Numbered from the stretch's first letter, positions 16,963 through 25,828 are shown. The stretch is 64,000 bases of DNA from Acidaminobacter sp. JC074 (GCF_022496765.1 NZ_VANV01000027.1:1-64000); one strand, 5' to 3'. Notes: a model not told the origin generated them from the sequence alone. A program made the numbers and translations.

Positions 16963-18180
16963 ATGATAGAACGAAAAAAATATTATGATGATATAAGCGG
17001 CTTTATTGATAAACCAATTATTAAGGTGATTACTGGTATCAGACGTTCTGGAAAATCAACCTTTTTAAGAATGCTGCAAGAACACTTGCTTGAAATAGGT
17101 GTTGAGAAAGAGCAAATATTGTACATGAATTTTGAAAGTTTTAAGTTCATTGATATTAGAAATTCAAGAGACCTATATAAATATGTCATGGACAATATCG
17201 ACATTAGTAGAAAAGTATATTTGTTTTTTGATGAAATTCAGATTGTCGAGGACTGGGAAGCAGCGGTTAATTCTTTTCTTGTTGACTTTGAAACGGATAT
17301 TTATGTTACTGGCTCAAACTCAAATATGCTGTCATCTGAGATATCTACATTGTTAACAGGTCGATATGTTCGTTTGAAAATGCAATCTCTTGTATTTACT
17401 GAGTTTTTAAAATTTCAAGAAAATAAGATAGATGAAGAAGATATCAACAAATTGCTATGGATTTATATCAGAAGAGGTGGTTTTCCATCAATACATGCAC
17501 TTCCTTATGAAGAAATAGATGCATTTACTTTAGTTAGAGATATCTACGACTCTATTATTTTAAGAGATGCTGTGGAAAGGTTTAATCTCAAGAATATAGA
17601 ACTTTTGAACAGAATTTTACGTTTTGTTATGGACAATATTGGGAGCACTTTCTCTGCAAAAAAAATTGCTGATTATTTTAAAAGTCAAAATAGACCTGTG
17701 AATCAAACATCAGTCTATAATTATTTAAATGCACTTGAAAGTACTTTCTTGATCAGTCGGGTAAATAGATTTGACTTACATGGAAAAGAAATACTTAAGA
17801 CACAAGAAAAGTTTTACTTGTCAGACCAAGGTATATTGCACGCTGTCTTAGGATATAACGATAGAAATATTCCAGGTATATTAGAAAACATTGTGTTCAA
17901 TGAATTACAGTATCGTGGTTATGAAGTGCATATTGGAAAACTGAAGGATAAAGAAGTGGATTTTGTTGCTAGCAAAGGTAATAAACAAGTTTATTTACAA
18001 GTGACTTGTAAAATGGAACTGGAAAAAACAATTGAAAGAGACTTTGGTCCCTTATTAGCGATTAGCGATCATCATTCAAAGTATGTACTTTCCATGGATG
18101 AAAATTTTGAGGATAACATTAAAGGGATTCAGCACATGGCTGTTAGTAGGTTTTTGACAACTGATGATTGGGAAAAGTAA
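16963..18180 (+). CDS. AAA ATPase with DUF4143 C-terminus
   Basis: A 405-residue protein of the AAA_14/DUF4143 family. The P-loop is GIRRSGKSTF at about 26-35, and Walker B is YLFFDEIQ followed by EDWEAAVNSF, typical of AAA_14. After a winged-helix stretch (about 210-270), the DUF4143 part contains LENIVFNELQYRGYEVHIG and KDKEVDFVASKGNK. That D/E-V-D-F motif resembles the core of a PD-(D/E)XK nuclease. Its function is not established in general. AAGGAGG precedes the ATG. It is a second, distantly related AAA gene inserted between purR and spoVG. Confidence 0.85.
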   Translation: MIERKKYYDDISGFIDKPIIKVITGIRRSGKSTFLRMLQEHLLEIGVEKEQILYMNFESFKFIDIRNSRDLYKYVMDNIDISRKVYLFFDEIQIVEDWEAAVNSFLVDFETDIYVTGSNSNMLSSEISTLLTGRYVRLKMQSLVFTEFLKFQENKIDEEDINKLLWIYIRRGGFPSIHALPYEEIDAFTLVRDIYDSIILRDAVERFNLKNIELLNRILRFVMDNIGSTFSAKKIADYFKSQNRPVNQTSVYNYLNALESTFLISRVNRFDLHGKEILKTQEKFYLSDQGILHAVLGYNDRNIPGILENIVFNELQYRGYEVHIGKLKDKEVDFVASKGNKQVYLQVTCKMELEKTIERDFGPLLAISDHHSKYVLSMDENFEDNIKGIQHMAVSRFLTTDDWEK

Positions 18181-18271
18181 AAGACAATTGTAAAAAATCA
18201 AATTACCTTGATTAAAGTGTTGTGTTTTTTTGATAGTAGATTGTATTTGAATAAAACCAGCTGTATAAATT

Positions 18272-18333
18272 TTGAATGTAATTGTTTATGTGATATAATT
18301 CTATTAAATCACGATTTAATAAATCTAGATTTA
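18272..18333 (+). promoter_or_regulatory. Promoter with tandem palindromic operators
   Basis: TTGAAT (18272-18277) and TATAAT (18294-18299) are 16 bp apart and make a good sigma-A promoter. Just downstream are two palindromes, ATTAAATCACGATTTAAT (18303-18320) and TAAATCTAGATTTA (18320-18333), which end two bases before the AGGAGG ribosome site. They look like operator sites or an RNA hairpin that could hide the ribosome site, pointing to tight control of the ATPase gene. Confidence 0.6.
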
Positions 18334-18344
18334 AAGGAGGTATT

Positions 18345-19751
18345 ATGTTTGTAGGTCGAAGTCGAGAACTAGATTTTTTTGAAGACAAGTTTCATAGAAA
18401 AGAAGGGCAGCTAATTGTTTTATATGGTCGTCGAAGAATTGGTAAAACAGAGCTGTTAAGAGTGTTTTCAAAGGACAAGTTTCATCTGTTTTACTCGTCT
18501 ACCGAAACTGCAGATTCCAATCAGCTTGGGAAATTCTCAAATCGACTTATTAAGCTATATAAAGAATCAGAGTACTTAAATACATTCTCTACATGGGAAG
18601 AAGCTATTAAGTATTTTTCAAACATACCTGCATCTACAAAAAAGGTTTTAGTAATAGATGAGTTTCCATACATGGTAAAGGCTAATCAAGAAATTCCCTC
18701 AATATTACAGAACCTTTGGGATGAGGATTTACGTCATAAAAATCTTATGATTGTGCTTTGTGGCTCCTCAATGAGTTTTATTGAGAATGAGATTCTTGCA
18801 GAAAAAAATCCGCTTTATGGTCGGGCGGCTGGTATTTATAAATTAGATGCACTCCCCTTTAAGGAAGTTGTAAAGTTATTAAATAACTTCAGCTTAGAAG
18901 AACAGATTATCATTTACGGTATAACAGGTGGTGTACCTCATTATATAAGGCAGTTTGATAACAATATCACCCTAGAGGAAAATATTAAGAAAAATATCTT
19001 AACCAAAGGTAATGTCTTGTATAATGAAGTTGAGTTCTTAATGAGACAAGAACTGAGAGAAACCAGTATTTATAACACTCTAATATCAGTCATTGCATTA
19101 GGCAATACAAAACTAAATGAGATTTATCAAAAAACTGGGATTGATAAAGCTAAAATCGGGGTTTATTTAAAAAATCTTATTGAGTTAGGAATAATCGAGC
19201 GAGAGTTTCCTATAACAGAAAAAACAAAGGCAAAAGCCAATGTACAAAGAGGTCTGTACAGAATAACAGATAATTATTTTAGATTCTGGTTTAAGTTTAT
19301 TTTTCCGAATTATTCTGACCTAGAAGAGGGCAATCTAGAAGAGGTTTATGATAATCTTATAGAATCACTTAATACTGAGTATACAAGTTTTGTATTTGAA
19401 GAAATATGTATAGAGTACTTAAAAACAAAACAAGTTAAAGAGACCTTACCAATAAAACTTAAGAAGATAGGTCGCTATTGGGATAAGACAATTGAGATTG
19501 ATGTATTGGCTTTCAATGATAAGGATCAATGTATAATCGGTGAGTGTAAATGGCGAAATAAAAAAGTAGGCGAAAATGTATTTTATAAGTTGGAAGAAAA
19601 AAGTGAAAAGTTAAATATGCAAGTAGTGGGTTTCGTTTTATTTTCAAAAGCTGGTTTTACACAATCCTTAAAAAAACTAGAAAAAGAACGTGAAGATCTT
19701 ATGCTTGTAGAATTAAGTGATTTTAATGAAAACCTCTTGCGTGATCTTTAA
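18345..19751 (+). CDS. AAA ATPase with DUF234 nuclease-like C-terminus (copy 2)
   Basis: A 468-residue paralogue of the protein at 12936 with the same order of parts. It begins MFVGRSREL; the P-loop is GRRRIGKTE, Walker B is VIDEFPYM, the sensor is CGSSMSFIEN, and the C-terminal motif is TIEIDVLAFNDKD with GECKWRN. The two copies differ throughout, so they are old paralogues or separate arrivals rather than a recent duplication. It has its own promoter with palindromic operators and its own terminator. A nuclease or DNA-transaction role is inferred from the ExK motif only. Confidence 0.85.
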   Translation: MFVGRSRELDFFEDKFHRKEGQLIVLYGRRRIGKTELLRVFSKDKFHLFYSSTETADSNQLGKFSNRLIKLYKESEYLNTFSTWEEAIKYFSNIPASTKKVLVIDEFPYMVKANQEIPSILQNLWDEDLRHKNLMIVLCGSSMSFIENEILAEKNPLYGRAAGIYKLDALPFKEVVKLLNNFSLEEQIIIYGITGGVPHYIRQFDNNITLEENIKKNILTKGNVLYNEVEFLMRQELRETSIYNTLISVIALGNTKLNEIYQKTGIDKAKIGVYLKNLIELGIIEREFPITEKTKAKANVQRGLYRITDNYFRFWFKFIFPNYSDLEEGNLEEVYDNLIESLNTEYTSFVFEEICIEYLKTKQVKETLPIKLKKIGRYWDKTIEIDVLAFNDKDQCIIGECKWRNKKVGENVFYKLEEKSEKLNMQVVGFVLFSKAGFTQSLKKLEKEREDLMLVELSDFNENLLRDL

Positions 19752-19764
19752 AAGTGTTTATTAG

Positions 19765-19793
19765 CTCATCTATTGAAATAGGTGGGTTTTTCT
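19765..19793 (+). terminator. Rho-independent terminator
   Basis: CTCATCTATT pairs with AATAGGTGGG, with G-U pairs, followed by TTTTTCTTT. It closes the copy-2 ATPase unit and insulates spoVG. Confidence 0.65.
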
Positions 19794-19873
19794 TTAATCT
19801 TGAGATGAATATTTATAATTTACGCGTTTTGTGAGAAAAATTATTTATTTTTTAGAAAATTTCGTCAATTTGA

Positions 19874-19903
19874 AGAGGATTTTTCTTTTTTAGTGTAGAA
19901 TTA
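19874..19903 (+). promoter_or_regulatory. SigH-type promoter of spoVG
   Basis: AGAGGATTT (19874-19882) and GTAGAATTA (19895-19903), separated by 12 bp, match the SigH consensus RNAGGAWWW-N11-12-RNNGAATWW at every defined position. spoVG of Bacillus subtilis is a classic SigH-dependent gene, so both position and identity agree. Confidence 0.8.
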
Positions 19904-19946
19904 GATAAAGGGGCTAAAAATATACGTCAGAAAGGAAGAGAAATCA

Positions 19947-20252
19947 ATGAAGATCACAGACGTAAGAATCAGAAAGATAAAAACAGATGGAAAGATGAAG
20001 GCAGTGGTTTCAGTGACATTTGATGAGGCATTTGTTGTACATGACATCAAAATCATTGAGGGGCAGAATGGATTATTTGTAGCCATGCCAAGTCGCAAGG
20101 TTGGGGAAGGTGATTACAGAGATATAGCACACCCAATTAATTCGTCTATGCGACAAGAGATTCAGAGAGAAATCTTTGATGCTTACGAAAATGCTAAGTT
20201 AGACTATAACGAAGATATGGAAGAAACATTTATTGAAAGTACAAGTGTATAA
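19947..20252 (+). CDS. spoVG: SpoVG family regulator
   Basis: A 101-residue SpoVG protein. It keeps the family core: [11 protein letters not shown] at the start, [21 protein letters not shown], and FVAMPSRK near residue 50, with an acidic tail. SpoVG proteins bind nucleic acid and affect cell division during sporulation and, in other Firmicutes, surface and virulence genes. AAGGAAGAG precedes the ATG. A SigH-type promoter lies 45-75 bp upstream and a strong terminator follows, so it is monocistronic. Together these make the host a probable endospore former or a close relative of one. Confidence 0.96.
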   Translation: MKITDVRIRKIKTDGKMKAVVSVTFDEAFVVHDIKIIEGQNGLFVAMPSRKVGEGDYRDIAHPINSSMRQEIQREIFDAYENAKLDYNEDMEETFIESTSV

Positions 20253-20256
20253 AGAA

Positions 20257-20287
20257 TTTTCCTAAGGTAACTTAGGGAAATTTTTTT
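20257..20287 (+). terminator. Rho-independent terminator after spoVG
   Basis: TTTTCCTAAG and CTTAGGGAAA pair around GTAA, followed by seven T residues. Confidence 0.85.
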
Positions 20288-20401
20288 CATTTACTGGTAT
20301 ACTAGATTTATCTAGGCAAATATTTAGAAAACGTAAGAAAATCACAGGGTGATATTTCTTTTAATTGACTCATAAGTGTTCCTTTCTAGGCTTAAAAATG
20401 G

Positions 20402-20446
20402 TATAATGCTTTCGGTCTTAAATGTTACAATGACTGCATTTGTAAC
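20402..20446 (+). promoter_or_regulatory. Probable promoter and leader hairpin of the glmU-like gene
   Basis: TATAAT (20402-20407) is a perfect -10; the -35 is weak. Downstream, TGTTACAA (20423-20430) and TTTGTAACA (20438-20446) form an inverted repeat that could be an operator or a leader hairpin. The rest of the 245-bp gap shows no gene. Confidence 0.45.
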
Positions 20447-20496
20447 AATTTACGAAGTCGAGATAGGAACTTGTAATTTTATCACAAGGAGGCCAT

Positions 20497-21618
20497 ATGT
20501 TAAACACAATCATTCACATTGACAGTGATAACTCAAAAATGAAATCAAGAAAAACTAAAGAAGAGCAAATGATTTTTGGTAAGACCGTTCAGGAAGTCAT
20601 TACTCAGACCCTTGAGGAAAGAACTCAGGTGATTGACAAGAGTGACTTAAAAGATGATATGGATCATGTGGTATTTTTTATGGCACATGCACCGCTAATC
20701 GATCTTACTTGGATCAGAGCAAACATCAAGCAGTATGAAGATGATGTTATTTTCTTTAAAGACAATGTGGAAAGACCTGTAGCAATTTACATTCCTGGTA
20801 AAGTACTTTCAAAATCATTTGATATCATCAAAGGAGATTTTGTAAACTTTGCTGACTTAACAGAAAAATTGCAAATGCCTTATCGTGTGGAATGTATGGC
20901 AGGAAAAGCTGTTGTAGAATCAAAAAAAGATTTACAGTATGTAATTAAGCGTCTTCAACTACGCATCAATGAGAAGCTGACAGATCAAGGTGTAACGATT
21001 TTAGATACACACTCAACGTACATTGACTTTGATGTAAAAGTTGGTATGGATACAGTGATTTATCCAAATACCATTTTATCAGGTAACACTGAAATCGGTG
21101 AAGCCTGTACAATTGGTCCGGATTCAAGAATCACAGATTCACTTATTGGCGATGAAACAACTGTAAAAGATTCCACAATCCTAGAATCTCAGGTAGCAAA
21201 TAATACAAGTGTTGGTCCTTACGCTTACATCAGACCGAACTCAAAAGTTGGTTCTCATGTAAAAGTAGGTGATTTCGTAGAAGTAAAGAATGCAGTAATT
21301 GGTGATGGCACAAAGATTTCACATTTATCATATGTTGGTGATGCTGATTTAGGCAAGAACATCAATGTCGGTTGTGGTGTTGTATTTGTTAATTACAATG
21401 GTAAAGAAAAGTCTCGTTCGACTATTGGCGATGATGCCTTTATCGGTTGTAACTCAAATATTGTGGCACCTGTTAATGTGGAACCTCTTTCTTATGTAGC
21501 TGCAGCAACAACGGTTACAAAGAATGTACCATCTGGTGCTTTAGCAGTAGGCCGTGCTAAGCAAGAAAACAAAGCTGGTTGGGTTGAAAGAAGAAACCTA
21601 ATCAAGAAAAAAAGTTAA
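20497..21618 (+). CDS. glmU: GlmU-like protein with eroded uridylyltransferase domain
   Basis: A 373-residue protein; normal GlmU has about 455. The C-terminal left-handed beta-helix (about 165-360) is well kept, with HLSYVGDADLG, GCGVVFVNYNG and VAAATTVTKNVPSG, so glucosamine-1-phosphate acetyltransferase activity is plausible. The N-terminal half is cut to about 160 residues and lacks the nucleotide signature LAAGxGTRM; only MKSRKTKEEQMIFGK around residue 15 recalls the start of the domain. UTP-dependent GlcNAc-1-P uridylylation is therefore probably lost and must come from another protein. Gene order (spoVG, this gene, prs) is that of Bacillus glmU. AAGGAGG precedes the ATG. Confidence 0.88.
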   Translation: MLNTIIHIDSDNSKMKSRKTKEEQMIFGKTVQEVITQTLEERTQVIDKSDLKDDMDHVVFFMAHAPLIDLTWIRANIKQYEDDVIFFKDNVERPVAIYIPGKVLSKSFDIIKGDFVNFADLTEKLQMPYRVECMAGKAVVESKKDLQYVIKRLQLRINEKLTDQGVTILDTHSTYIDFDVKVGMDTVIYPNTILSGNTEIGEACTIGPDSRITDSLIGDETTVKDSTILESQVANNTSVGPYAYIRPNSKVGSHVKVGDFVEVKNAVIGDGTKISHLSYVGDADLGKNINVGCGVVFVNYNGKEKSRSTIGDDAFIGCNSNIVAPVNVEPLSYVAAATTVTKNVPSGALAVGRAKQENKAGWVERRNLIKKKS

Positions 21619-21702
21619 ATAATGACGACTAGTTATTGGGGAATAGCCAGTTGCTTATATTTAACAGGTAGTTGATCATTCAACAAATATTAGGAGGAAA
21701 AC

Positions 21703-22656
21703 ATGCATTCTAAAGGTAAAAAGATTAAAATTTTTGCTGGTAATTCAAACAAGGACTTAGCTACTAAGATTTGTGGCGAGTTAGGTATTCCACTAGGGGA
21801 CGTGGAAGTTAAAACGTTTAGTGATGGTGAGATTGCTGTAAACTTATCTGAAACTGTAAGAGGTGTCGATGTTTACATCATTCAATCAACGTCACCACCA
21901 GCTGTTAATACTTACCTAATGGAACTTTTAATTATGATTGATGCACTTAAGCGTGCTTCAGCAGGTCGTATCACAGCGGTAATCCCATATTATGGTTATG
22001 CTAGACAAGATAGAAAAGCAAAGGCTAGAGATCCAATCTCTGCAAAACTTTGTGCTGATATCTTAACTGCAGCAGGTGCAGATAGAGTTTTAACAATGGA
22101 TCTTCATGCTGCACAGATTCAAGGTTACTTCAACATTCCAGTAGACCACTTACTAGGGGTACCAATCTTAGCTGAACACTTTGTTCAAAAAGAGATTGAA
22201 GACTTAGTAGTTGTATCTCCAGACTTAGGTTCTGTAACAAGAGCTAGAAAGTTTGCTGATAGATTAGGTTGTGAAATTGCTATTATCGATAAGAGAAGAC
22301 CTGAAGCAAATGCTGTAGAGGTTATGAACATTATCGGTTCTGTAGAAGGCAAAAATGTTATCTTAATAGATGATATGATCGATACAGCTGGTACAATCAC
22401 TCAAGGTGCGGGTGCACTTATTGAAAATGGTGCTAAATCAGTAACAGCATGTTGTACACATCCAGTACTATCTGGTCCAGCGCTTCAAAGACTTGAAGAC
22501 TCAGTTATCAGTGAGCTTGTTGTACTTGATACAATCGAGTTAAGAGAAGAAGCGAAGAACTTAGAAATGATTACTCAATTATCTGTAGCTGAGATATTTG
22601 CAGAATCAATCAGAAGAATCTTCAACAACGACTCAGTAAGTAAATTATTTGATTAA
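21703..22656 (+). CDS. prs: Ribose-phosphate pyrophosphokinase
   Basis: A 317-residue PRPP synthetase making PRPP from ribose-5-phosphate and ATP for nucleotide, histidine and tryptophan synthesis. It has the family motifs [10 protein letters not shown] at the start, [10 protein letters not shown] (flexible loop), the metal-binding [12 protein letters not shown] and the PRPP loop [11 protein letters not shown]. Length is standard. AGGAGG precedes the ATG. Its usual partner glmU is directly upstream and a terminator follows. PRPP, its product, is the effector of the PurR encoded 5 kb away. Confidence 0.97.
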   Translation: MHSKGKKIKIFAGNSNKDLATKICGELGIPLGDVEVKTFSDGEIAVNLSETVRGVDVYIIQSTSPPAVNTYLMELLIMIDALKRASAGRITAVIPYYGYARQDRKAKARDPISAKLCADILTAAGADRVLTMDLHAAQIQGYFNIPVDHLLGVPILAEHFVQKEIEDLVVVSPDLGSVTRARKFADRLGCEIAIIDKRRPEANAVEVMNIIGSVEGKNVILIDDMIDTAGTITQGAGALIENGAKSVTACCTHPVLSGPALQRLEDSVISELVVLDTIELREEAKNLEMITQLSVAEIFAESIRRIFNNDSVSKLFD

Positions 22657-22662
22657 TATAGA

Positions 22663-22695
22663 AAAGCTCATGTTTAAAAACATGGGCTTTTTTTT
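22663..22695 (+). terminator. Rho-independent terminator after prs
   Basis: AAAGCTCATG and CATGGGCTTT pair, followed by a run of T residues. It lies between convergent prs and the toxin gene. Confidence 0.85.
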
Positions 22696-22702
22696 CAATA
22701 TT

Positions 22703-23017
22703 TTAGTTAAGTGAATCATAGTCTCTATAAGTTGATAAAATTCTATGGATAACGACTTCTTTATTAACATCATCTATTTTGTAGAAAACGGTGTATCTAT
22801 CTATGATTAAGAGTCTGTAGCCTTTTAGGTTAAGTCTGGAATCTCTGGGTACTACCCCTGAAAAGGGAAAAAATGAAAGATTTGAAATACCTTTTTCAAT
22901 CCTATCTAGAAGATTTATAGCAGCATCAAAGTTATCCTCAAATATATAATCAAAGATATCTGTTAAATCAGATTTAGATAGGGGTGTATATAAAATATGG
23001 TATTTATTTTTCTTCAT
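22703..23017 (-). CDS. RelE/ParE-family toxin
   Basis: A 104-residue toxin of the RelE/ParE fold. Recognisable parts are KSDLTDIFDYIFEDNFDAA near the start, FPFSGVVPRDSRLNLKGYRLLIIDRYTVFYKID in two adjoining strands, and the C-terminal IHRILSTYRDYDSLN, a typical ParE/RelE ending. It is either a ribosome-dependent mRNA endonuclease (RelE) or a gyrase poison (ParE); the sequence does not decide. It overlaps the antitoxin gene upstream by 14 bp, giving coupled translation with the antitoxin made first. Confidence 0.88.
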   Translation of the reverse strand: MKKNKYHILYTPLSKSDLTDIFDYIFEDNFDAAINLLDRIEKGISNLSFFPFSGVVPRDSRLNLKGYRLLIIDRYTVFYKIDDVNKEVVIHRILSTYRDYDSLN

Positions 23018-23273
23018 ATCTTCCTCTTAGCTCCTTGAATACTTCCTCATGTGTTAACTTGGCTTTTCCATTATTATACTCTGCTTCTGCAGCCATTAAC
23101 TTATCATATAAATCTAGTTTTGCTAAAAGTTTTTCAAAATACTTATGACTTGTTACAACTAAATCACCTTTGCCATTCTTAGTTATATAGACAGGTTGTT
23201 CTTCCGTATGGCAAATTTCTGAAATTTTGTTGAAATTATTTCTTAAGTCAGAAATTGGTAGGATCTTTGGCAT
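23004..23273 (-). CDS. Phd/YefM-family antitoxin
   Basis: An 89-residue antitoxin. The N-terminal Phd fold has ILPISDLRNNFNKISE and PVYITKNGKGDLVVTSHKYFEKL; the C-terminal part is a charged, probably disordered toxin-binding segment ending KELRGRYEEK. The start is the ATG at 23273, eight bases after AGGAGG; a GTG at 23282 overlaps the ribosome site. As in other Phd/YefM pairs it should repress its own operon together with the toxin. Confidence 0.9.
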   Translation of the reverse strand: MPKILPISDLRNNFNKISEICHTEEQPVYITKNGKGDLVVTSHKYFEKLLAKLDLYDKLMAAEAEYNNGKAKLTHEEVFKELRGRYEEK

Positions 23274-23440
23274 AGTAATCACCTCCTTGCTTATATCATA
23301 ATTATATCACAATTATGTATAAAATAATAATAGAAGTGAGCTCATTTCTTAATGTTTTAACGGTATACGATTGAGTCTTATTTAATAGCAATATACAAAC
23401 GATTTACAAGCTCATGCAATTCTTATACGAGCTTCTTTTA

Positions 23441-23655
23441 TTATGTGATAAGTGTCAGTTGGGGATTACTATCAGCAATTTTAAGTAAAGGCTCACTAAA
23501 TCCACTTTTAGTGAAAAGATAATATCTAGCCTCTTTAAAGGTGAAGAAGTTTTACCTATTCATCGGCCATACAAAGCTATAAACTCAACCAGAATACTTT
23601 TATAGCGTTGTTCAAGATAGTTAAGTTCTTCATTTCTTCTAACAAATAAAGTATT
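23441..23655 (-). pseudogene. Remnant of a third DUF234 ATPase gene
   Basis: On the minus strand two pieces of this family survive with the middle deleted. The upstream piece (about 23565-23650) reads RRNEELNYLEQRYKSILVE and then FIALYGR before a stop, matching the VGR...YGRRRIGKT beginning of the copies at 12936 and 18345. The downstream piece (about 23441-23558) reads NFFTFKEARYYLFTKSGF, SEPLLKIADSNPQ and LTLIT before a stop, matching their ends (YILFSKSGFTEEL). The start codon is also lost. This is a clear internal deletion scar. Confidence 0.75.
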
Positions 23656-24143
23656 TCCTTATAATCGTGTTTCTTATAATCATAACTATAAAGAATGGAT
23701 ATCGTTTGTCGATTTAAAAGTGTTAGGTGTTTTTATGACGGGATAAAATTGTCCCCTTATTCATAAGGGTACAAGATTATTCATTATGACTGTAAAATAG
23801 AAGGTGACATAACAGTATACATTTTATGTTTAAATAAATGATTCCTAGTGTTATCTATCTATCTACTATTAATAATATATGAGGAATTATCCTCCCAAAT
23901 CATCAAAACTTACTTTTTTAATCACCAAAGGAATTTTTGACACCTAAATCAGTATAAATGACCTTAAAATGAACATAGCTTGATTTTGTAATATAATTGT
24001 AACAATGTCGACAAATGTCGAATAACCATAAATGTAATTTAATTACATTATGTGTTTTGTGGCATAAATAACCGTAAAATCGGAATGTTTGGTCGTAAAC
24101 TAATAAAAATTTGGCTGTGATTGCTGTTTTATGAGTGTGTCAA
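23656..24143. other. Gene-free stretch
   Basis: I see no gene. It holds a CCCTTATTCATAAGGG palindrome at about 23754-23769 and several short TGTCGA repeats near 24007-24020, but nothing I can assign. The last part should hold the promoter of the LytTR operon at 24271. Confidence 0.4.
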
Positions 24144-24173
24144 GGGCTAAATAGTCTGGAAAAGTGTCGATAA
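24144..24173 (+). promoter_or_regulatory. Weak variant of the paired LytTR-like boxes (copy B)
   Basis: GGGCTAAAT (24144-24152) matches the first box well. At a 21-bp offset there is TGTCGATAA, which keeps only TGTC of the second box. It lies about 100 bp before the LytTR response regulator. It may be an eroded or low-affinity site; I give it less weight than the five better copies. Confidence 0.3.
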
Positions 24174-24270
24174 ATTGTCAAATAGACATATAAAATGGAA
24201 AAAAAGTGCAATTGAAAAATACTTCCAAATCATTTATGATATTATGGAGACTTTAAAAAGGGTGGTTGGA

Positions 24271-25008
24271 TTGATTAATATATTACTATTAGAAGATGAT
24301 AAAAAACTCTTGAATCATTACAAAGATGTTGTTGAAAACACCTTTGATGATTGTCAGGTTTTTTTAGCTACAACAGGTAAAAAAGCCATTACGATTGCCA
24401 AGAGTCAAAAGATAGATTTGATGTTATTAGATATGGAACTGGATGAAGAAAAGAAAGTACTTGGTTTAGATTATGCCAATATGATATCTATTATTCAACA
24501 GGATATAGATTTCATGATTATCTCAGGTTTTTCAGAATACCTAAGAGATGCTGGTGATGTTGAGCCGTATTACTATTTTATGAAACCAGTCAATGATGCT
24601 TTTTTAAGCAGAAAGCTTCAAGAGTGGGAGATCCTAAAATCGAAGAATGTCAAACAAACTCAAAAAAATATCAGACTACAAACGGAATCAGGTATGGCCA
24701 TTGTGCCGTTAAATAGAATTTCTTACATCGAGAAGATGGAAAGAAAGATAAAAATCAAAACCTTTAACAAGGAGTATGTCTGCAAAGATTCACTGAGAAA
24801 CATGATGACCAAGTTGGATGATCGATTTTTTCATGCTCATCAGTCTTTTATAGTGAATATGCTTCATATAGAAAGCATAGAGGCTCAAGAGGACAGAACA
24901 TGGAAGATTGAGTTTAAAGGCATAGAAGATGAAGCGCTCCTAAGTCGTTACAAGGCAAAAGCATTTTTCAATGTTTTCGAGGGCGTGTCGTATGAGAGCA
25001 TTAGCTAA
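24271..25008 (+). CDS. LytTR-family response regulator
   Basis: A 245-residue response regulator. The receiver domain begins MINILLLEDDKK (acidic pair at 9-10), with phospho-acceptor D54 in LMLLDMEL. The LytTR DNA-binding domain (about 138-240) has RISYIEKMERKIKI, HAHQSFIVNM and LLSRYKAKAF. I chose the TTG at 24271, six bases after GGGTGG, because it gives the standard receiver start; longer frames from ATGs at 24175 and 24244 lack ribosome sites. It heads a four-gene signalling unit and is a candidate binder of the paired boxes described here. Confidence 0.88.
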   Translation: MINILLLEDDKKLLNHYKDVVENTFDDCQVFLATTGKKAITIAKSQKIDLMLLDMELDEEKKVLGLDYANMISIIQQDIDFMIISGFSEYLRDAGDVEPYYYFMKPVNDAFLSRKLQEWEILKSKNVKQTQKNIRLQTESGMAIVPLNRISYIEKMERKIKIKTFNKEYVCKDSLRNMMTKLDDRFFHAHQSFIVNMLHIESIEAQEDRTWKIEFKGIEDEALLSRYKAKAFFNVFEGVSYESIS

Positions 25009-25828
25009 GAAGTATGGCATAGACTCTACCATCATCAAGGGCCTTTTAAGTTTATTTACTTTTGATGCTTTCTTGTATCTATTATGGTATATCTACATCA
25101 TACCTCATGAAGAATATTCTGAGAGAATACTGACACTGCTGTTGGTCGTTTGTGGTGTATTGCCTCTTTTAAAGCTTTTGTCTGTTTTTACCATCAAAAG
25201 ATCTTTTGATGCTTATAAAGACCAGTCTATTATGAGACTTCAGCAAGAGACCATCAATGAGAAAAAAGAAAAGGCCAAAGCTGATATCACTCATATTAAG
25301 ATGCTTCTAAATAACAATAGAGATGAAGAAGCCATCTTATATATAGAAGATACTCTTATATGTAAGAATAACCAGGTCAAACGTTTAACAGATTGTATCA
25401 CGCTTGATGCCATAATAGGTCATTATACAGATATATGTTGTGTTCATGATATAGAATTTGAAGTTGATGTAACACCTGTACTAAAAGAAGCCAATATGAC
25501 AAGTGGTGTCACACAGAAAATTTTGAACACCATACTTGGTAACTTGATGGACAACAGTATAGATGCACTTAAACAGACGAGTAATAATAAAAAGAAAATG
25601 AGCCTTGAGGTGACTTTATCAGATTATGAGATTGTCTATAAAGTATCTAATACGGGCGATAGAATTGACGAAATAGATAAAATATTTATACCTAGGTATT
25701 CAACTAAAGGCTATAACAGAGGTTATGGTATGGTGGCTGTACAAAGGTGTGTAGAATTATTAGATGGTGGTATAGAAGTATCTTCTTCTCATGAACTAAC
25801 ATCTTTTGAAGTGGTGATAATGAGATGA
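24992..25828 (+). CDS. GHKL-type sensor kinase, AgrC-like catalytic part
   Basis: A 278-residue protein with only two membrane helices (about 15-38 and 45-70), a Spo0B-like helical hairpin with ADITHIKMLLNNN as possible phospho-acceptor region (His near residue 103), and a GHKL ATPase domain with LGNLMDNSIDAL (N box), VSNTGDRI and STKGYNRGYGM (G boxes). Kinases of this class pair with LytTR regulators and often sense peptides. Ordinary AgrC proteins have five to seven helices; that part may be supplied by the separate membrane protein at 26192. It overlaps the regulator gene by 17 bp. Confidence 0.82.
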   Translation: MRALAKKYGIDSTIIKGLLSLFTFDAFLYLLWYIYIIPHEEYSERILTLLLVVCGVLPLLKLLSVFTIKRSFDAYKDQSIMRLQQETINEKKEKAKADITHIKMLLNNNRDEEAILYIEDTLICKNNQVKRLTDCITLDAIIGHYTDICCVHDIEFEVDVTPVLKEANMTSGVTQKILNTILGNLMDNSIDALKQTSNNKKKMSLEVTLSDYEIVYKVSNTGDRIDEIDKIFIPRYSTKGYNRGYGMVAVQRCVELLDGGIEVSSSHELTSFEVVIMR

